From NCBI GenBank assembly GCA_963170055.1, contig CAUJGJ010000135.1:858001-922000 (forward strand): 64,000 bases of DNA, in the 5' to 3' direction. The DNA is from Halisarca cf. caerulea (taxonomy: Eukaryota > Porifera > Demospongiae > Chondrillida > Halisarcidae). The notes below the pieces were generated by a model that made no database searches, was not told the DNA's origin, and was given only the letters and a program-made list of their open reading frames with translations. Shown in pieces: positions 31,596-43,820 of this stretch (position 1 is the first letter of the stretch; every line of letters begins with the position of its first letter). The translations under genes and the position numbers were made by a program.

Positions 31596-34500
31596 TGGAC
31601 CCAACCCAAAATAACTGCAGCTGCTTCTGCAACAAAGCCTACATATGTGTGGGGCCATTACAAGAACTATCCTGAGCGGAATGGCCAAGACTATCAACAT
31701 CTGCTGTCTAAAAAGACTATAGCCAAGAAATCAAGTGGCAAAGCAAAGAAGATCCCCTACCCTAAGTGTGGTAAGCCATTCTTACATCTGAGACACATCT
31801 GAGAAATAGTGCCACCTGCAAATCTACAGAAGTGCCCCAACCAGTTCCCACCACACCACCCAGCCTACACCACCCCATGTCATCTACGTGCACACCAAAG
31901 TCACACAGCACAGGCTTATCTGAAAGTTTTGTACCATCCACAACTTCATGACAGATTAACCCCCTCTCAGTCCCCATTCCATCACAAAATTCTATACCAC
32001 CATCACCTACCCTTGTACCCAATCATCCTAATGTGTCATCTAGTTTTGTACCCTACCATCCTAATGCATCACCTAGTTTTGTACCGCACCATTCTATCGT
32101 GTCATCTAGTTTTGTACCCCACCATTCTGAACCTCCATCATGTCCTCTATGTTGTGTAGCCCCAACCCCTCATGAGCATACACCATGCCAAAGGAGTTTT
32201 GTAGGCACATGGCACACACACAAACAACCCATCTGAATCCCCACCTCTGCAGGCTTCACATTCACCACCAGTTAACATGTTTACACCCCCTCAGTTCTGT
32301 ATTACACACCCATCACCACCATCACAACACACCCACCACAGCACCACACCACCTAGTCAGTTACATCATGGGACCATGTCATGCCCAACAAGCTCACAAA
32401 CACACTACGGTCTACTGCCACCCTTCTCTGCCCCACGGTTGCCTAGTTAATGCACACAAATGGACAACCACCTGAGAGAACAGGTTCTCCCAGCTGTTAT
32501 GCAGGCTGACAACGTTGAGGTCATGAGTTCCCTTTTGTCTGGAGGCATCCAGCAATACTTGAGATCTAACTATGCTTCTCATACCCAACACACCAGAAAA
32601 CACATGAGAAAGCTGCACCAGAGAGCCCTCAAGCCAGCTCGAGACAAGAAGGTGGCCATGAAGAAGCAACTCAGAGCACTTAGAAGGAGAAGTGATATAA
32701 TCTGGAAGAGGTCCGCCTCCTAGCCACAAAGTTTTACCAGCTAGTCCGGAACCACTGCAAACCTGTGAGAGAGGAGAATTGGAAGGAGCGGAACAGGTCC
32801 ATGCAGCAGCAAAGGAAGAGATGCCAAAAGAACTTCTGGTCATTTGCAAATAAGCTGTTCAATGAAGACAGCAGTTCGGATGCAGCCCACTTTCAATACC
32901 AAGGCTGCAAAGGCATTCTTCACCAAGACTTAGGACTCAAGAACTGCTGACCAGATCAGCTATAGTGTTCTGAAGAACTGCCCCTCCATCACACCAGCCC
33001 TCCTCAAACTATATAACCTCTGCTGGACCACTAGGTGTGTGCCCAGTCAATGGAAGGTTGGCATCATCCAAATCCTTAGTAAACCAGCAGTACAGCAAAA
33101 CCCATCACTACCTTCCAACTTCAGGCCTATTGGCCTCACCTCCTGCTTGGGGAAGGTGTATACCTCCATCCTAAAGCAGAGGTGGCAACACTTCATTCAT
33201 GGTAAGTAATGGCTACCTGAATACCAACATACAAAAAGCTTTTGTGGATGACATCCCTGGCTGCAGCGAGCACCACCTCAAACTGCTGGCAATGTTGGAG
33301 GAAACACGGGCCAATCACAAGTCAATTGCCATCTGCTGGTTATAGACATCGCCAACGCCTACGGTAGTGTGCACAACAACCTTATTCAGTTTGCCTTGGA
33401 GCATTACCACGCACCATTCCACTTCGCTGACATCATCTCCAATCTGTGCACTGGCCCCACGGGGATTGTGCGGACAAAGGAATAGACATCCTCGCCCTTC
33501 CACTTGGGCATTGGTGTCTTCAAGGGTGATCCTCTGTCAGTGTCCATTTTCAACACAGTCACAAACACACTGGTAGACATCCTGTGGAGATGGCCCCGCA
33601 ACATGCCAGGCTCTACTGAGCAAGACCCAACGGTGGCTCCAGTGGGCTGGACTGAAGGCCAAGGTCACCTAGTGTGCCAGTCTGGCTTTCCAAGCATCGG
33701 CCGGGAAGGGTTACGAACCCATGCTAACTCTCCAAGGAGACGGTATCCCATTCATTGGAGAGTCAACCTTTCGTTTCCTCCGGGCACCCATTTCAATCAC
33801 AGACACTATCAGAGAGATGCACTCCTGATAAAGTTGGAATCGATTCTCAAGAAGGTTGATGAGGTCCTTCTTACTAGCCAACAGAAGTTGCACTTCTACA
33901 GCCACTTGGATCTGCCCACGCCTTGTCTGGGATATGGCAATCACCAATCTGTCCATCTCCTGGGTGGCAAAGAACCTGGAGGCTTTAGCAAAGAGGTTTC
34001 TTAAGTGCTGAGCAGGACTTGCCGAAGTGCTGCCACCCATTGCCTATACCTGCCAAAGAGTAGTGGTGGCCTCCATCTATCTTCCTTGTCTACCATCTTT
34101 AAGAAGACCGAGTGTGGCCTTGCAGCCTCACAGATGAGCTCACAGGACTCCACTGTGCGTCTCATTGCAAGCAGGAAAACAACTGCAGAAAGATCAGCCA
34201 AGAGGATCACTTTCAAGCCCTACCAGGAGGTTGTTGAAGTGATGCAAGAGGACCCCGGAGCCTCCAGACCACAGCTAACAAGAGCTGTGAAACGGAGAGT
34301 CACTACAGCTGACAACAAGGAGCAGCTGGAGAACTGCAGGAAACTGGTGGTGCAGGGCAACCTCTCCCGCCTGTTTGATGACCAAGCCTCGCGTACCTGG
34401 TCACAAGCTGTATGGAACCTTCTGGAGAGGGTAATGAAGTTCACCCTGAATGCAGCTTAAGACACCCTCCCGCACAATCCAACTCCACTGTAGGAAGGTA

Positions 34501-34625
34501 CCATCACCAAACTACCCTCTTTACTCCAACCGTGAGACCCTTCTGCATGTGCTGAACAATTGCCCTGTGGCCCTTCAGCGAAACAGACGGTACGAAAATG
34601 TGGTCTTTGAAAAGATGTGGTAGCT
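31596..34625 (+). pseudogene. R2/NeSL-like retroelement, 5' and RT part
   Basis: The N-terminal region has a C2H2-type finger remnant (YPKCGKPFLHLRH, 31758; first Cys now Tyr), then a His/Pro-rich linker with a 36-bp minisatellite. A basic segment 32460-32723 leads into the reverse transcriptase: NFRPIGLTSCLGKVY (33117), a SIAICWL then NAYGSVHNN block split by a frameshift near 33340, and VFKGDPLSVSIFN (33511). The segment that should carry the YxDD active site is missing after NTLVDIL (33586). The thumb and a zinc knuckle (HVLNNCPVAL, 34540) follow. The endonuclease is absent. At least six lesions; it is a relative of the copy at 29990, in the same orientation. Confidence 0.85.
32005..32140. 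repeat. 36-bp minisatellite in retroelement linker
   Basis: About three and a half copies of a 36-bp unit including TCATCTAGTTTTGTACCC. In one frame it encodes a 12-residue repeat around SSFVPYHPN. It lies between the N-terminal finger remnant and the basic segment of the retroelement. Confidence 0.8.
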
Positions 34626-35068
34626 CATGGCAGTGGTCTCTCAAAACAAGTGCCACTGTACTAGCCACTTAAAACAAACTTTTAGCATGTAAACAGGTTG
34701 CTCTGCAGTACTTCATAAAAATTGTGCTTCTTTGGTTACAAACATGTACACTCACGCATGCACACAGACACATATGCATACAAATACACACAAGCATGAT
34801 GACACATGCATGCACACATGTATACAATGTATACGCAGGTGTGTTATGTCCCAATCCAGCCAAAAGCGCGACATTATCTGGCTTCACGTAATGAATTTCA
34901 TTATTACAGGTAATGCATGGGTTTGTTACGTGCCTGTAGTTTGTTTTGGTGATGATGTCATGCACAAGCTGAGCATACATGCGAGTATACGAGAATGAAG
35001 TTTGTGGAACATGTGACGACACGTGACTCAGCCTGGAAAGGCAGCTATGTTCAACAATAAAATTTCAT
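34626..35068. other. No gene; imperfect CA/TGCA-rich tract
   Basis: Between 34740 and 34835 ACACATGCA-like words recur irregularly. No coding or structured feature is supported in the rest. Confidence 0.35.
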
Positions 35069-35470
35069 TTAAGAAGGTGGTGGTAGAAATCTCGGCTTTA
35101 GGCTTTGAAACTGCAATATGTTATTACTAAGGAACCAAACCCTCAGAATCGCATCTTGGGGCAATGTGCGTCGTTCCTCTTGGTTTATGTCCAACATCTT
35201 GTAAATGAGAACCTTGTTTCCAAGCATAAACCCCTGGACATAACAGATGAGGAGTGGAGCATCATCACCCAAGATTCGATTTAGTAAGTTTACAATCTGC
35301 GTGTGCTTCCTTTTGAACCTACTTTCGTGTCCAAAAGCCGAGATCCTAACCACCGCCTTTTTGCCTTTTGAAATATTTCCATATGGTGTAAAGAGAACTG
35401 ACCACACACAACCTGCAGAGGTTATAACTAGCTTTTGTTGCTTTTGAAGTATATCTATGGCATATACCAT
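35069..35470 (-). CDS. Hypothetical protein, 133 codons
   Basis: An uninterrupted ATG-to-stop frame with mixed, non-repetitive composition: a short hydrophobic run (ICYVQGFMLGNKVLIY) and basic stretches (SRFKRKH). I do not recognise a domain. About 70-100 bp upstream lie AATGGCGGACGTC (YY1-like, near 35547) and TTTCCGGACAT (ETS-like), an arrangement common at animal promoters and in the right orientation. No transposon ends were seen around it. It could be a small single-exon gene, a first exon or part of an unknown element. Confidence 0.4.
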   Translation of the reverse strand: MVYAIDILQKQQKLVITSAGCVWSVLFTPYGNISKGKKAVVRISAFGHESRFKRKHTQIVNLLNRILGDDAPLLICYVQGFMLGNKVLIYKMLDINQEERRTLPQDAILRVWFLSNNILQFQSLKPRFLPPPS

Positions 35471-35534
35471 CTTGGCTATTCTCAGAATGTCTGCTTACAT
35501 TTGAACGAAAATTGAAGCGAAAAATTATAGAACC

Positions 35535-35575
35535 TAGAAGACGTCCGCCATTCCGTTCTATGTCCGGAAATCAGA
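35535..35575 (-). promoter_or_regulatory. Possible promoter elements (YY1-like, ETS-like)
   Basis: On the minus strand TTTCCGGACAT is followed by GGAATGGCGGACGTC. GGCGG within AATGGCGG fits YY1 and CCGGA fits ETS factors. They lie upstream of the 133-codon frame. The call rests on consensus and position only. Confidence 0.3.
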
Positions 35576-36806
35576 CACAACATACCTGCGTATACAGTGA
35601 AGTACAAACAGGGGGAGGGGGTTGGGAGGCACTACCTCACCCCCCCCCCCCTATAAAACCACAGGAGGGGGGAGATCAAACAGTACCAAGCTACGTATAT
35701 TGAACAAATTGGTGATTTTATGATGGACCATCAGAAACATGGTACACAATCTAACTGAAAATTACTAATAAGCATGGTGCATCTGTCTCATGGTATTTTT
35801 GATTATATACACACACACACACACACACACACATGTAAAGCCAGCTGCCCAGGAAACAATAGATTTTACCTCGACATTCTCCACTTTGCACAGAATAACC
35901 AGAGCAGCAAGATGCAGTACATGATCTTTGGACATATCTCTCTCTACATGTGGGAAGAAAAGGTGGACTAAGAGTTTAGTGGTATATAGATTAACAGGGA
36001 AACATTTATGATATACCCACTATAAGGGCATATTGATTATTTATCGATAACATAGTAAAAACAATGCTACTAGACTTTGCAGGTTCATACTGATCCTCCT
36101 GCCAAAGAAGAATGCATTTTAATTCAATTTACTCACGATAGGTCACTATTTTATGCTTATATTTGAAATAGGCCAAATGCCAACGTGCACAATTGTAATC
36201 ATCAAGGAGTAATTTGGTATCAATAGCCACTATAGTTGATAGTCCAAAGCATGAGGTCTTGATGGGATATGAAGCACCTTTATAATAATACAGCAAACTT
36301 GAGCCCCAACCTCTCCCTTGAAAAATTCTTAATAGATTCACCCTCCGCGCCTAAGGTGCTGACCATGACCACTCACATGTATGCTGCTGTTACAAGCAGG
36401 CATGTATGGGGCTGGACAAGTTGGTGCAGAAAGCATGTCAAATTCCTAAATTCTGCAGATGAAATGCGAGATAATATCAAGAGGTTTGTCCCTTATCTAT
36501 TCTTTTGCATGTATATGCTTTTCACTGGAAACATTATAGAATAGCCTTTTTGGCTATTTTTTCACTAATAATGACACCTAAGTACTGGACAAATAGCAGA
36601 TTTGGCAGCAAGGAGAATGAGAGATAAATACGTACCTTGAATTGTCACCAAATTATGACTTTGTTCCAATTGCCTTTAAAGCACTGGAACATGTGTGAAG
36701 GATACGATCACCTTGCCTCACCAATTGGCTTCAAGTACACAATCCAAAAACCCACCAGAGTACTTTGAATTATGTTAGACGATCAGCAAATGTGTGCATT
36801 CAAATA

Positions 36807-36862
<56 letters not shown>

Positions 36863-37321
36863 ATATATATAATATGGTACAAGAAATAATAAACTTGACG
36901 TAAAACAAGTGTAGCGTGCTTCTGTTGACAACCTAAATATAGGTTTTCCGCAGAAAAAACCTAACCAAACCTAATTCCAAAAACAACCTATATTAAATTT
37001 TATATTATTCAATGAAGTTAGTTCCTTGACTGTGTAATATCGGTGAAATAAAACGATTCATGTAGCTCCTTGATCAAATCCAGGAATCGTTTGTTTTATT
37101 CATTCTAGGGAATATGGACGAGCATGTGGCCTAGGCTTAAGTCAGCATTTTCAAAACCATTTTAAGATTGCCGAAGGAAATCAAACCGAAGGAGGCAAAT
37201 TCCACTACATTCTTCTACAAAAATGCTCACAGCTACATGGAGAATGTTCATATGCGGCCACCATTTTTATGATGCGTCATATAATATTACACAACGGTAA
37301 TTTTGTTGAATTCTTAGGAAA
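35576..37321. other. No gene recognised; two CA runs
   Basis: Short CA runs at about 35806-35832 and 36810-36860, the second perfect over about 50 bp. G and C homopolymer runs near 35612 and 35640. No conserved coding signal was identified. Confidence 0.4.
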
Positions 37322-37980
37322 AGGGGAACTGAACCTAAAAAAATTGATGCCTGTTTTATGTCAAAAATAGATAATAGGTACTTTTAAACGCTTGAAAATG
37401 GTATCAAGGCTTGCTTGCGATCAACATTCAAGTTGTACGGCGACCACAAAGTCACGCCCCTCGAACACCTTGCTTTTTTTTTTGCGGTCATGACGTCAAA
37501 AAACGTAGTTGGTAGGATTTTGCTGGTCGTTTGTATGGCATACATGCTGCTATACCAGTTCGAACGAATTTTCAACAATGGAGAATTGCACGAACGAGCT
37601 GTTTTTGGCAGAATTTAAGACGAATAGCTTAGTGCCATCCTTTGAAGAAGAAATACGAACGTACAGTGATGTTTGGGCTAAAATGTGCCGTAAAATAAGC
37701 CTGTGCTAGCTATAATACTGTATAAACTTCACCGATTTAAGGCAAACATGGTTTTTACCAATCTGAAAGACCACGATCTACTAAAAATAGTTGTTTTTGA
37801 TTGTACTGTACTGAGTGCAGCTTTGGTAGACGTGGATAAAAAGAGCGTTCAGTCCGTAGTACTCACAATGATACTTTTGCCGAATGAGACTAAATTTGGC
37901 TGCAAACAGCTGTCTACACAGTAGAAGAAGCACGCAGTGTTCTTAATATAGCTATCCAGCTCACACAGTCAAGCATTGAC

Positions 37981-38346
37981 ATGTGGGATATTTCTCATTC
38001 TAGTCGATCAACTATCGGTGTAGATTTAGGCACAGATCCTAGAGGAAGGGGAGAAGATATTGCCTCTGAAATACCGTTTGAAGATGCGGCATCGACAAGC
38101 AGCGATGATTCGATGGTTGCAATTAATTCTGTCACTTATCACCCACGTGGATTTTGGTTGCTACTGTTCTCTTCTTGTAGTAATATCGTTCAACACTTAA
38201 AGCAGCAAAAAGGAGATAAATTTATCAGCGTAGCTGCAGCAGTCAATTGGCTACCTCCACAATACCTCATGTACAAGGTTCCTTTCACAAAGAAGCGAAA
38301 CGAAAACAAAGTCGTTCGTTTAAGTCGTCGAGGAGTGGGTTTTTGA
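37981..38346 (+). CDS. Open frame inside the long-TIR transposon
   Basis: A 121-codon frame from ATG to TGA, acidic in its first half (PFEDAASTSSDDS) and basic at the end (TKKRNENKVVRLSRRG). No catalytic motif or zinc finger is visible, so it is not an obvious transposase. It could be an accessory or captured segment, or chance. Confidence 0.3.
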   Translation: MWDISHSSRSTIGVDLGTDPRGRGEDIASEIPFEDAASTSSDDSMVAINSVTYHPRGFWLLLFSSCSNIVQHLKQQKGDKFISVAAAVNWLPPQYLMYKVPFTKKRNENKVVRLSRRGVGF

Positions 38347-38530
38347 GCTTCAGAGAAGCTAATTGCTCCTCAAAGCGCCTTAAAACCTTTACAGTGAGAT
38401 GATGGAGGGTTATTCATGGAAATAATCCGTCTCTGCCATTGCTGCGGGCACAAAGCAAAGAAAGTGGCGTGATATCAGGTGAACGCCATACTTTGGCTAT
38501 GGTAGGTCGCTACCAACTACGTCACTTTGT

Positions 38531-38572
38531 TGACGTCACGGAAAAAACATGGTGCTCGAAAATGTGACGTCA
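38531..38572. promoter_or_regulatory. Paired CRE palindromes in transposon end
   Basis: TGACGTCA occurs at 38531-38538 and at 38565-38572 in the right inverted repeat, and at 37491-37498 in the left. They may be promoter sites of the element or part of the transposase-binding ends. The count is read directly from the sequence; the role is inferred. Confidence 0.4.
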
Positions 38573-39354
38573 CATGGCTGTTTTTGGGTCTTTGAGCTCA
38601 AATAACTCCCAAACTGAGCGACATATGCAAGAATGACCAACACCTGAGTTACGTACTTTCAAACATGCCCCAACATTTTGAGAGCAACTTGTTTTTTGGG
38701 TTCAGTTCCCCTTCAGGAAGTGTGCTATGATGCCAAAGTGCCAAAATGACGCTATATAAATACCAAGCATTTTATCTTTTTTCTGCAAATGGTGGATGGT
38801 TCAGCCTTTTATATTTTTAATTTAAGCATGAACAATATTATGAACAGATTATTTTTTATCCTGTCCAATTATTTTATATGTAGTCTCCACTAAGTCAGGC
38901 TTTTTTACTCATAGCAATTCTGGAGACTTTGTAAACAAAGCTTGCTATTGTGCTAAATCTTGGGCCATTTCATTGGAGCTACTCAGATTTTGAACCGAAA
39001 ATGGGATGTATCTCAGGAAAGGCAAAACAGGAGGGTGCCAAGATTGCCTCATTTCAGCTACCGTTTTCTCTTTGGTGTACCAATAACATGTGGCTACCCA
39101 GAAATGTCCCACATTTGAGTAAATTGTTGCTATAGGCCCATCTAAAGAGCCTACAAATTAGTTGAGTCTTGTGGCAAGGCCAACTAATTAGTTGGCCTCA
39201 GCTTGTTTTTGCCTCAAAATCAGCTGTGTTTTGGGAACTCTTAAAAAATAATAGGATACAATAAAAAATAATCTGTTTATATTTTTGTTAGTATTTTCTA
39301 AGCGATTCTTTAAGGTTCATAGGGCTAAACGGGCATGTGGATAGGCATACATGG

Positions 39355-39482
39355 AGCTAGACAGAGGTGGGTTGGACTGGGGACAGTGTACACATTCCTA
39401 TATCCTGCGTTAATATTTAGGCTATGGGATTTCGGATCGAATGTGCACACTCTAGAAAGTCCAACCCAACTCTGTCTAGCCC
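39355..39482. mobile_element. Short hairpin MITE, 128 bp
   Basis: The ends GCTAGACAGAGGTGGGTTGG and the inverted GCTAGACAGAGTTGGGTTGG differ at one base over about 23 bp. No coding capacity. A larger inverted similarity links 39485-39517 with 39979-40013 (CTTAAGGCATGT and ACATGCCTTAA), so the MITE may sit within a bigger foldback region. Confidence 0.7.
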
Positions 39483-40319
39483 CAGTGTTCTCCCAAGGTA
39501 TCTTAAGGCATGTCGGGCCGACATGCCTTCTTTTCTTCCTAGTTTTCACAGAAGTGTACATCTATGGGCCTTTAGAGTATTTTTAGGAGAACAAATCATG
39601 CAAATGCCCAAACATAAACTCAAATAACCTCCGCGAGTATTCTCCATTTTAATGTAATGACGTAATGTTAACGTACTTCATGCGACAGCAGGCGTTTTCG
39701 TCACAAGCATACGATCTAAAGGATAAACATAATTTGATCGCTGAACTGAACCGTCCCGCGTTTAGTGGAAGACTGTAAGCTAAGTTGACTGCAATTTTAG
39801 AGGAAAGAAGGCATTAAAACAGGAAACAGAAGTCGTGAATCTGCTGGAACAAAAGCTAGCTCACCCACCAGTCACCTAAAGAAAGGTCATCAAGTTGTCT
39901 GGTTAACATCTGCTTAGTTCAAGCAGCAACTTGGAAACCTTTTTTTCCTTTAGCCCCCCTTAGAGGTGGCATGAACTTCAACATGCCTTAAAATATTTCT
40001 GGGGAGAACACAGTAGGCCCATGTATGCCTATCCCTATGCCCACTTAGCCTTATGCATGTCTAGCCCTATGTATGTCTATCCCTATGCCCGTCCAGCCCT
40101 GTGTAGCAAATAACCCTACCTTGTTCCAATGTTTTTGGACGATTGACAGTTTTCATACCTACATCATTTCTCCATTTTTAAATGTTTTTATATAACAAAT
40201 ATTGGTAATCAATTTTGTATGCAATCCCCAATATATGAATAGCTATAATGTGGCTCTTGATCTATACATGCACACAAACTTAAACTGTGATTTGCACTGT
40301 AACACATAACGTGAGTTAC
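39483..40319. other. No gene; foldback and short direct repeats
   Basis: The region 40018-40105 has repeats of CTATCCCTATGCCC and TAGCCCTATG. Inverted relation to 39325-39517 is noted under the MITE. Nothing coding is supported. Confidence 0.4.
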
Positions 40320-40537
40320 CTTCTTGTGGATCGATAACATGCCCGGCTACGTGGCACCCCATCTGGACAAGTATTAGTTGCAAAATAATATTCCTCGATA
40401 CAGGTATAATTTGATCTAATTGAGCCCGAAGTTCTGCAGTTGGTGCAGAGATTAGTGGTACAAGATGCTTCACATAGTTCTGCATTGAAGACTAAAATTT
40501 CTAGAAGCACAACTACCAGTCTTCCAAAAGTGTTCAT
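40320..40537 (-). CDS. Probable first coding exon with signal peptide
   Basis: From ATG at 40537 the frame reads MNTFGRLVVVLLEILVF, a typical signal peptide with hydrophobic core, then a short cysteine-rich segment (six Cys in about 50 residues) to a donor AAGAAG|GTAACT at 40320, phase 2. Just upstream TTTTTCCTTTGTCTTTAG could be an acceptor, which would make this the second exon with a 5'-untranslated exon before it. The product would be secreted or on the cell surface. The phase does not match the phase 1 EGF exons directly, so linkage to that gene is unproven. Confidence 0.5.
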
Positions 40538-40660
40538 CACACTGAGGTCTAAAGACAAAGGAAAAAGTGCTGAATATATTTGAGCATTGGTATAGTCATA
40601 AGTGATATTGAGCACAAACATGCACAGAAACAAGCAGGCAAGCACAAACGAATGCACATG

Positions 40661-41234
<574 letters not shown>

Positions 41235-42038
41235 CACATACATGCTGAATGTGATTTAAGAGAAACTTGTGTGTAGTCTATTGGTTTTGAGTGTTAATTG
41301 CTAGCAAGGTCAACATACGTACATAAGACAGTGGCTGCCATTATCTTGCTATTGCCAAACATTTCTATAACAAGGCTTGGTTTTTCTGAAATTAACAGAA
41401 TTTCTAATTTGATTACATTTAAACAAAAAAATTATGAATGAACATATGCCAGAAATGTTATTAGCATTGTTTAGTATCCTTCATAGAGAGGGTGAACACT
41501 CTATAGGATGTAGGTGAGTAGCACCTCCGTTTCCTGCTTGCCAGGAAACCCAATTCGTTAGGATCGTTTTAAGTGAAGCCACCAGTATGCTAATTAATCA
41601 TACAATTAATCTCAACACTTTCTCCAATTGTCACCTGCAAACACCTGCATGTATGGTTCTGCAGAGCACATGACAGCAAATGCTGTGAATATTATTGACA
41701 CTTTGTGCTCCTTATAGTTGTCTCTAGCTCCTTGTCTAACACAAGCATGGATTATTATGGCTCAGATTTCAAATTACTAATGTTCATTTCAATACCAGTG
41801 GTGCTCCCATGCATACATGTGGCCCACAGTATTGACATCATACACATACTATAGCAAGTACTGGCTACATACAGTAGTACAATGTGTCCGGGATATCACC
41901 AAAGATTTTGGTACCTTGTTTCATGCCCATGCTCTTAGCCTGTAAGAAGCCCATTTCTAATTCTCTGGCCACGCCCCTGAGATGATTTTCAATGACATAA
42001 AGTTCTTTCATCATGTAGAAAATTCACTATATTGCTTA
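41235..42038. other. No gene recognised
   Basis: Unique-looking AT-rich sequence without long open frames, terminal repeats or tandem repeats visible by eye. Confidence 0.3.
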
Positions 42039-42538
42039 CAGGGGAACCTCGCTAAGATGGCCCTGGGTCAGAAAAGCGAACACCTCCCTTACATATATAA
42101 AGTACAGCAATCATGGCTACAGAATTCCTGTAATTGGAACTAATATAGAAGTAACCCCTGAAATGCCAATTCCCGCTATTCCATAAAGCGGTCAGGGAGA
42201 ATAAGACCCAAAAAAATCCACATCAATTGCAAATGTTACTATCTCACAGTTATTTTTAGTCTTTGAATATTTAGTGTCGAGCCTGACAGTCGATAGTTAC
42301 AAAGGATTACCAACCCGTAAACTTTGCTGCCAGCGACTTCTACCATGCCTGAGTGCACAGGGTGTTCACAACTGACTGTCGCTTGTTCGAATTGTGGGCG
42401 GTGTTTGTTTACAATGTCATCAATTAGCAGCTGTGCTTATTGCATCATTGAAAATCTTCAAGGTAATGCTAAAAGTTCTACACATGTAAAGAAATGGCGA
42501 AAAGAAGGCAATAGAAGAAAGAAGGCAGAGTTCCACTG
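42039..42538. mobile_element. Pogo/Tigger-like MITE, 500 bp
   Basis: The ends CAGGGGAACCTC and the inverted CAGTGGAACTCTG are flanked by TA on both sides (42037-42038, 42539-42540). CAGTGGAACCTC-type ends are common in pogo/Tigger elements. The inside includes the ATCAATTAGCAGCTGTG stretch also found at 42914 and 23298, so related fragments occur elsewhere in the window. Confidence 0.7.
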
Positions 42539-43820
42539 TATATATCTTAAAGTTGCATTTTGATGGCCGCAGGAAACCAATCATTATGCAGGTAGGTTAA
42601 GTGTAATGCATCAAGCAGCTGAGGGGCATTTCTGTGACTTCACACAATGCAATCAATTAGCATCTCACTATCAAGCTGTGATCAGGTTCAGTTTGCGCAA
42701 TTTTTCGTGATGCTCTTTGAGCATTAAGCAAGCCAAATAGAATTTATGTGCATGTAAGTCTCAAATGTCGCCAGCTCTTCATTTTTTGGAAATTTTGTAG
42801 ACCTTTGCTCCTTCCACCCAATTCTACTTCAAATTCAACCAAAAAGCCTTCACAAGGTGTTTATAATCGTCTGTTGCTAGTTCCGATTGTGGGCGGTGCT
42901 TGTTTTCAACATCATCAATTAGCAGCTGTTTTTAATGCGTCATTCATTGTCATTCAGATGGCATACAAAATTTCATGTCAACAGAATGGGGGAAGAAGGC
43001 GACTTTTGTGACGCTATGCCTAAGTATCCGTGAAACATCACAAAAATGGCAGTTTTGTTGAGGGCAAAGATAAAGTCGCTTGGTCAGACCTCTAGATGCC
43101 TTTGAATCTCACCAAATCCAAGTTCGATGGAAACTTAGGATGCTTCGTTTTGTGAAAATCGTTTCGGGCATAGTGCTATAATCAAGCAGTTTCTCGCAAT
43201 TGGAACATTTATGCTAACTTTTGGCCATCTGAAGGGTGAAACAATAGGTTTTTTGGCTATAATTTTCTTACGGAAGATTATAACCTATAGCCCAGAATGC
43301 TTTTCGAATGGATAGCTCATCACTTGTTTTTTTCTTTTTGTGTTGTTTCATGTGATTTGAGAAGGGACCTAAAGGTGAAGTTTGTCTGAAACTGCTATGT
43401 ATTCCTAGCTCGCTATCTTCCTTCAGACAATAGAAACAATTGCAGGTTAAGTACCAACATACGGAATATATACAACTTTCGTCCAGTAAGAAGAACTGGG
43501 CGAAAATCTTGTCAACTAAGTAGAAACGATCAATAATCCGTGCTGCTATTTCAAGACGGACATTTTTGCATTTTATTCCTGGACGGTTATAAAAACCCTG
43601 TGTTTGCGTGCGAAAAAACGTGTATTCGATCTCTAACGTGGAAGATCAACATTTCAGATAACAGTGAGCAGGTTGTAGTGAATGAACTGCCTAATCTCAA
43701 TCAAGCATCTTCACCCATGCATCTTTATATGTGGAATGATATTGAAGGAGAATCATTCACACACACAATCAACAATTGCTATTAAGAAATTGTACATTGG
43801 AAGAGAAATTTATGTAAGAT
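42539..43820. other. Dispersed repeat fragments, no gene
   Basis: 42850-43010 matches the interior of the preceding MITE and 23.23-23.42 kb. 43561-43595 matches 16227-16260. The GGCCATCTGAAGGGTGA word at 43221 resembles 46099 and 49252. An 81-codon plus-strand frame at 43540 overlaps repeat sequence and is not accepted as a gene. Confidence 0.4.

Larger units (their letters stand above)
37322..38712 (+). mobile_element. Long-TIR DNA transposon, ~1.39 kb
   Basis: The ends AGGGGAACTGAAC and GTTCAGTTCCCCT are exact inverted copies. Similarity of the two ends continues inward in patches for about 200 bp (CTCGAACACC/GGTGCTCGA, AACGTAGTTGGTAG/CTACCAACTACGT). The flanks TTAGGAAA and TCAGGAAG agree at 6 of 8 positions, suggesting a decayed 8-bp target duplication as in hAT-like elements. 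Inside is a 121-codon plus-strand frame without a recognised transposase domain. A second, truncated copy lies at 7741-8215. Confidence 0.8.

Noticed and set aside
43540..43785. 81-codon plus-strand frame as a gene
   Set aside because: Its start overlaps a dispersed repeat also present at 16.2 kb and no domain is visible.
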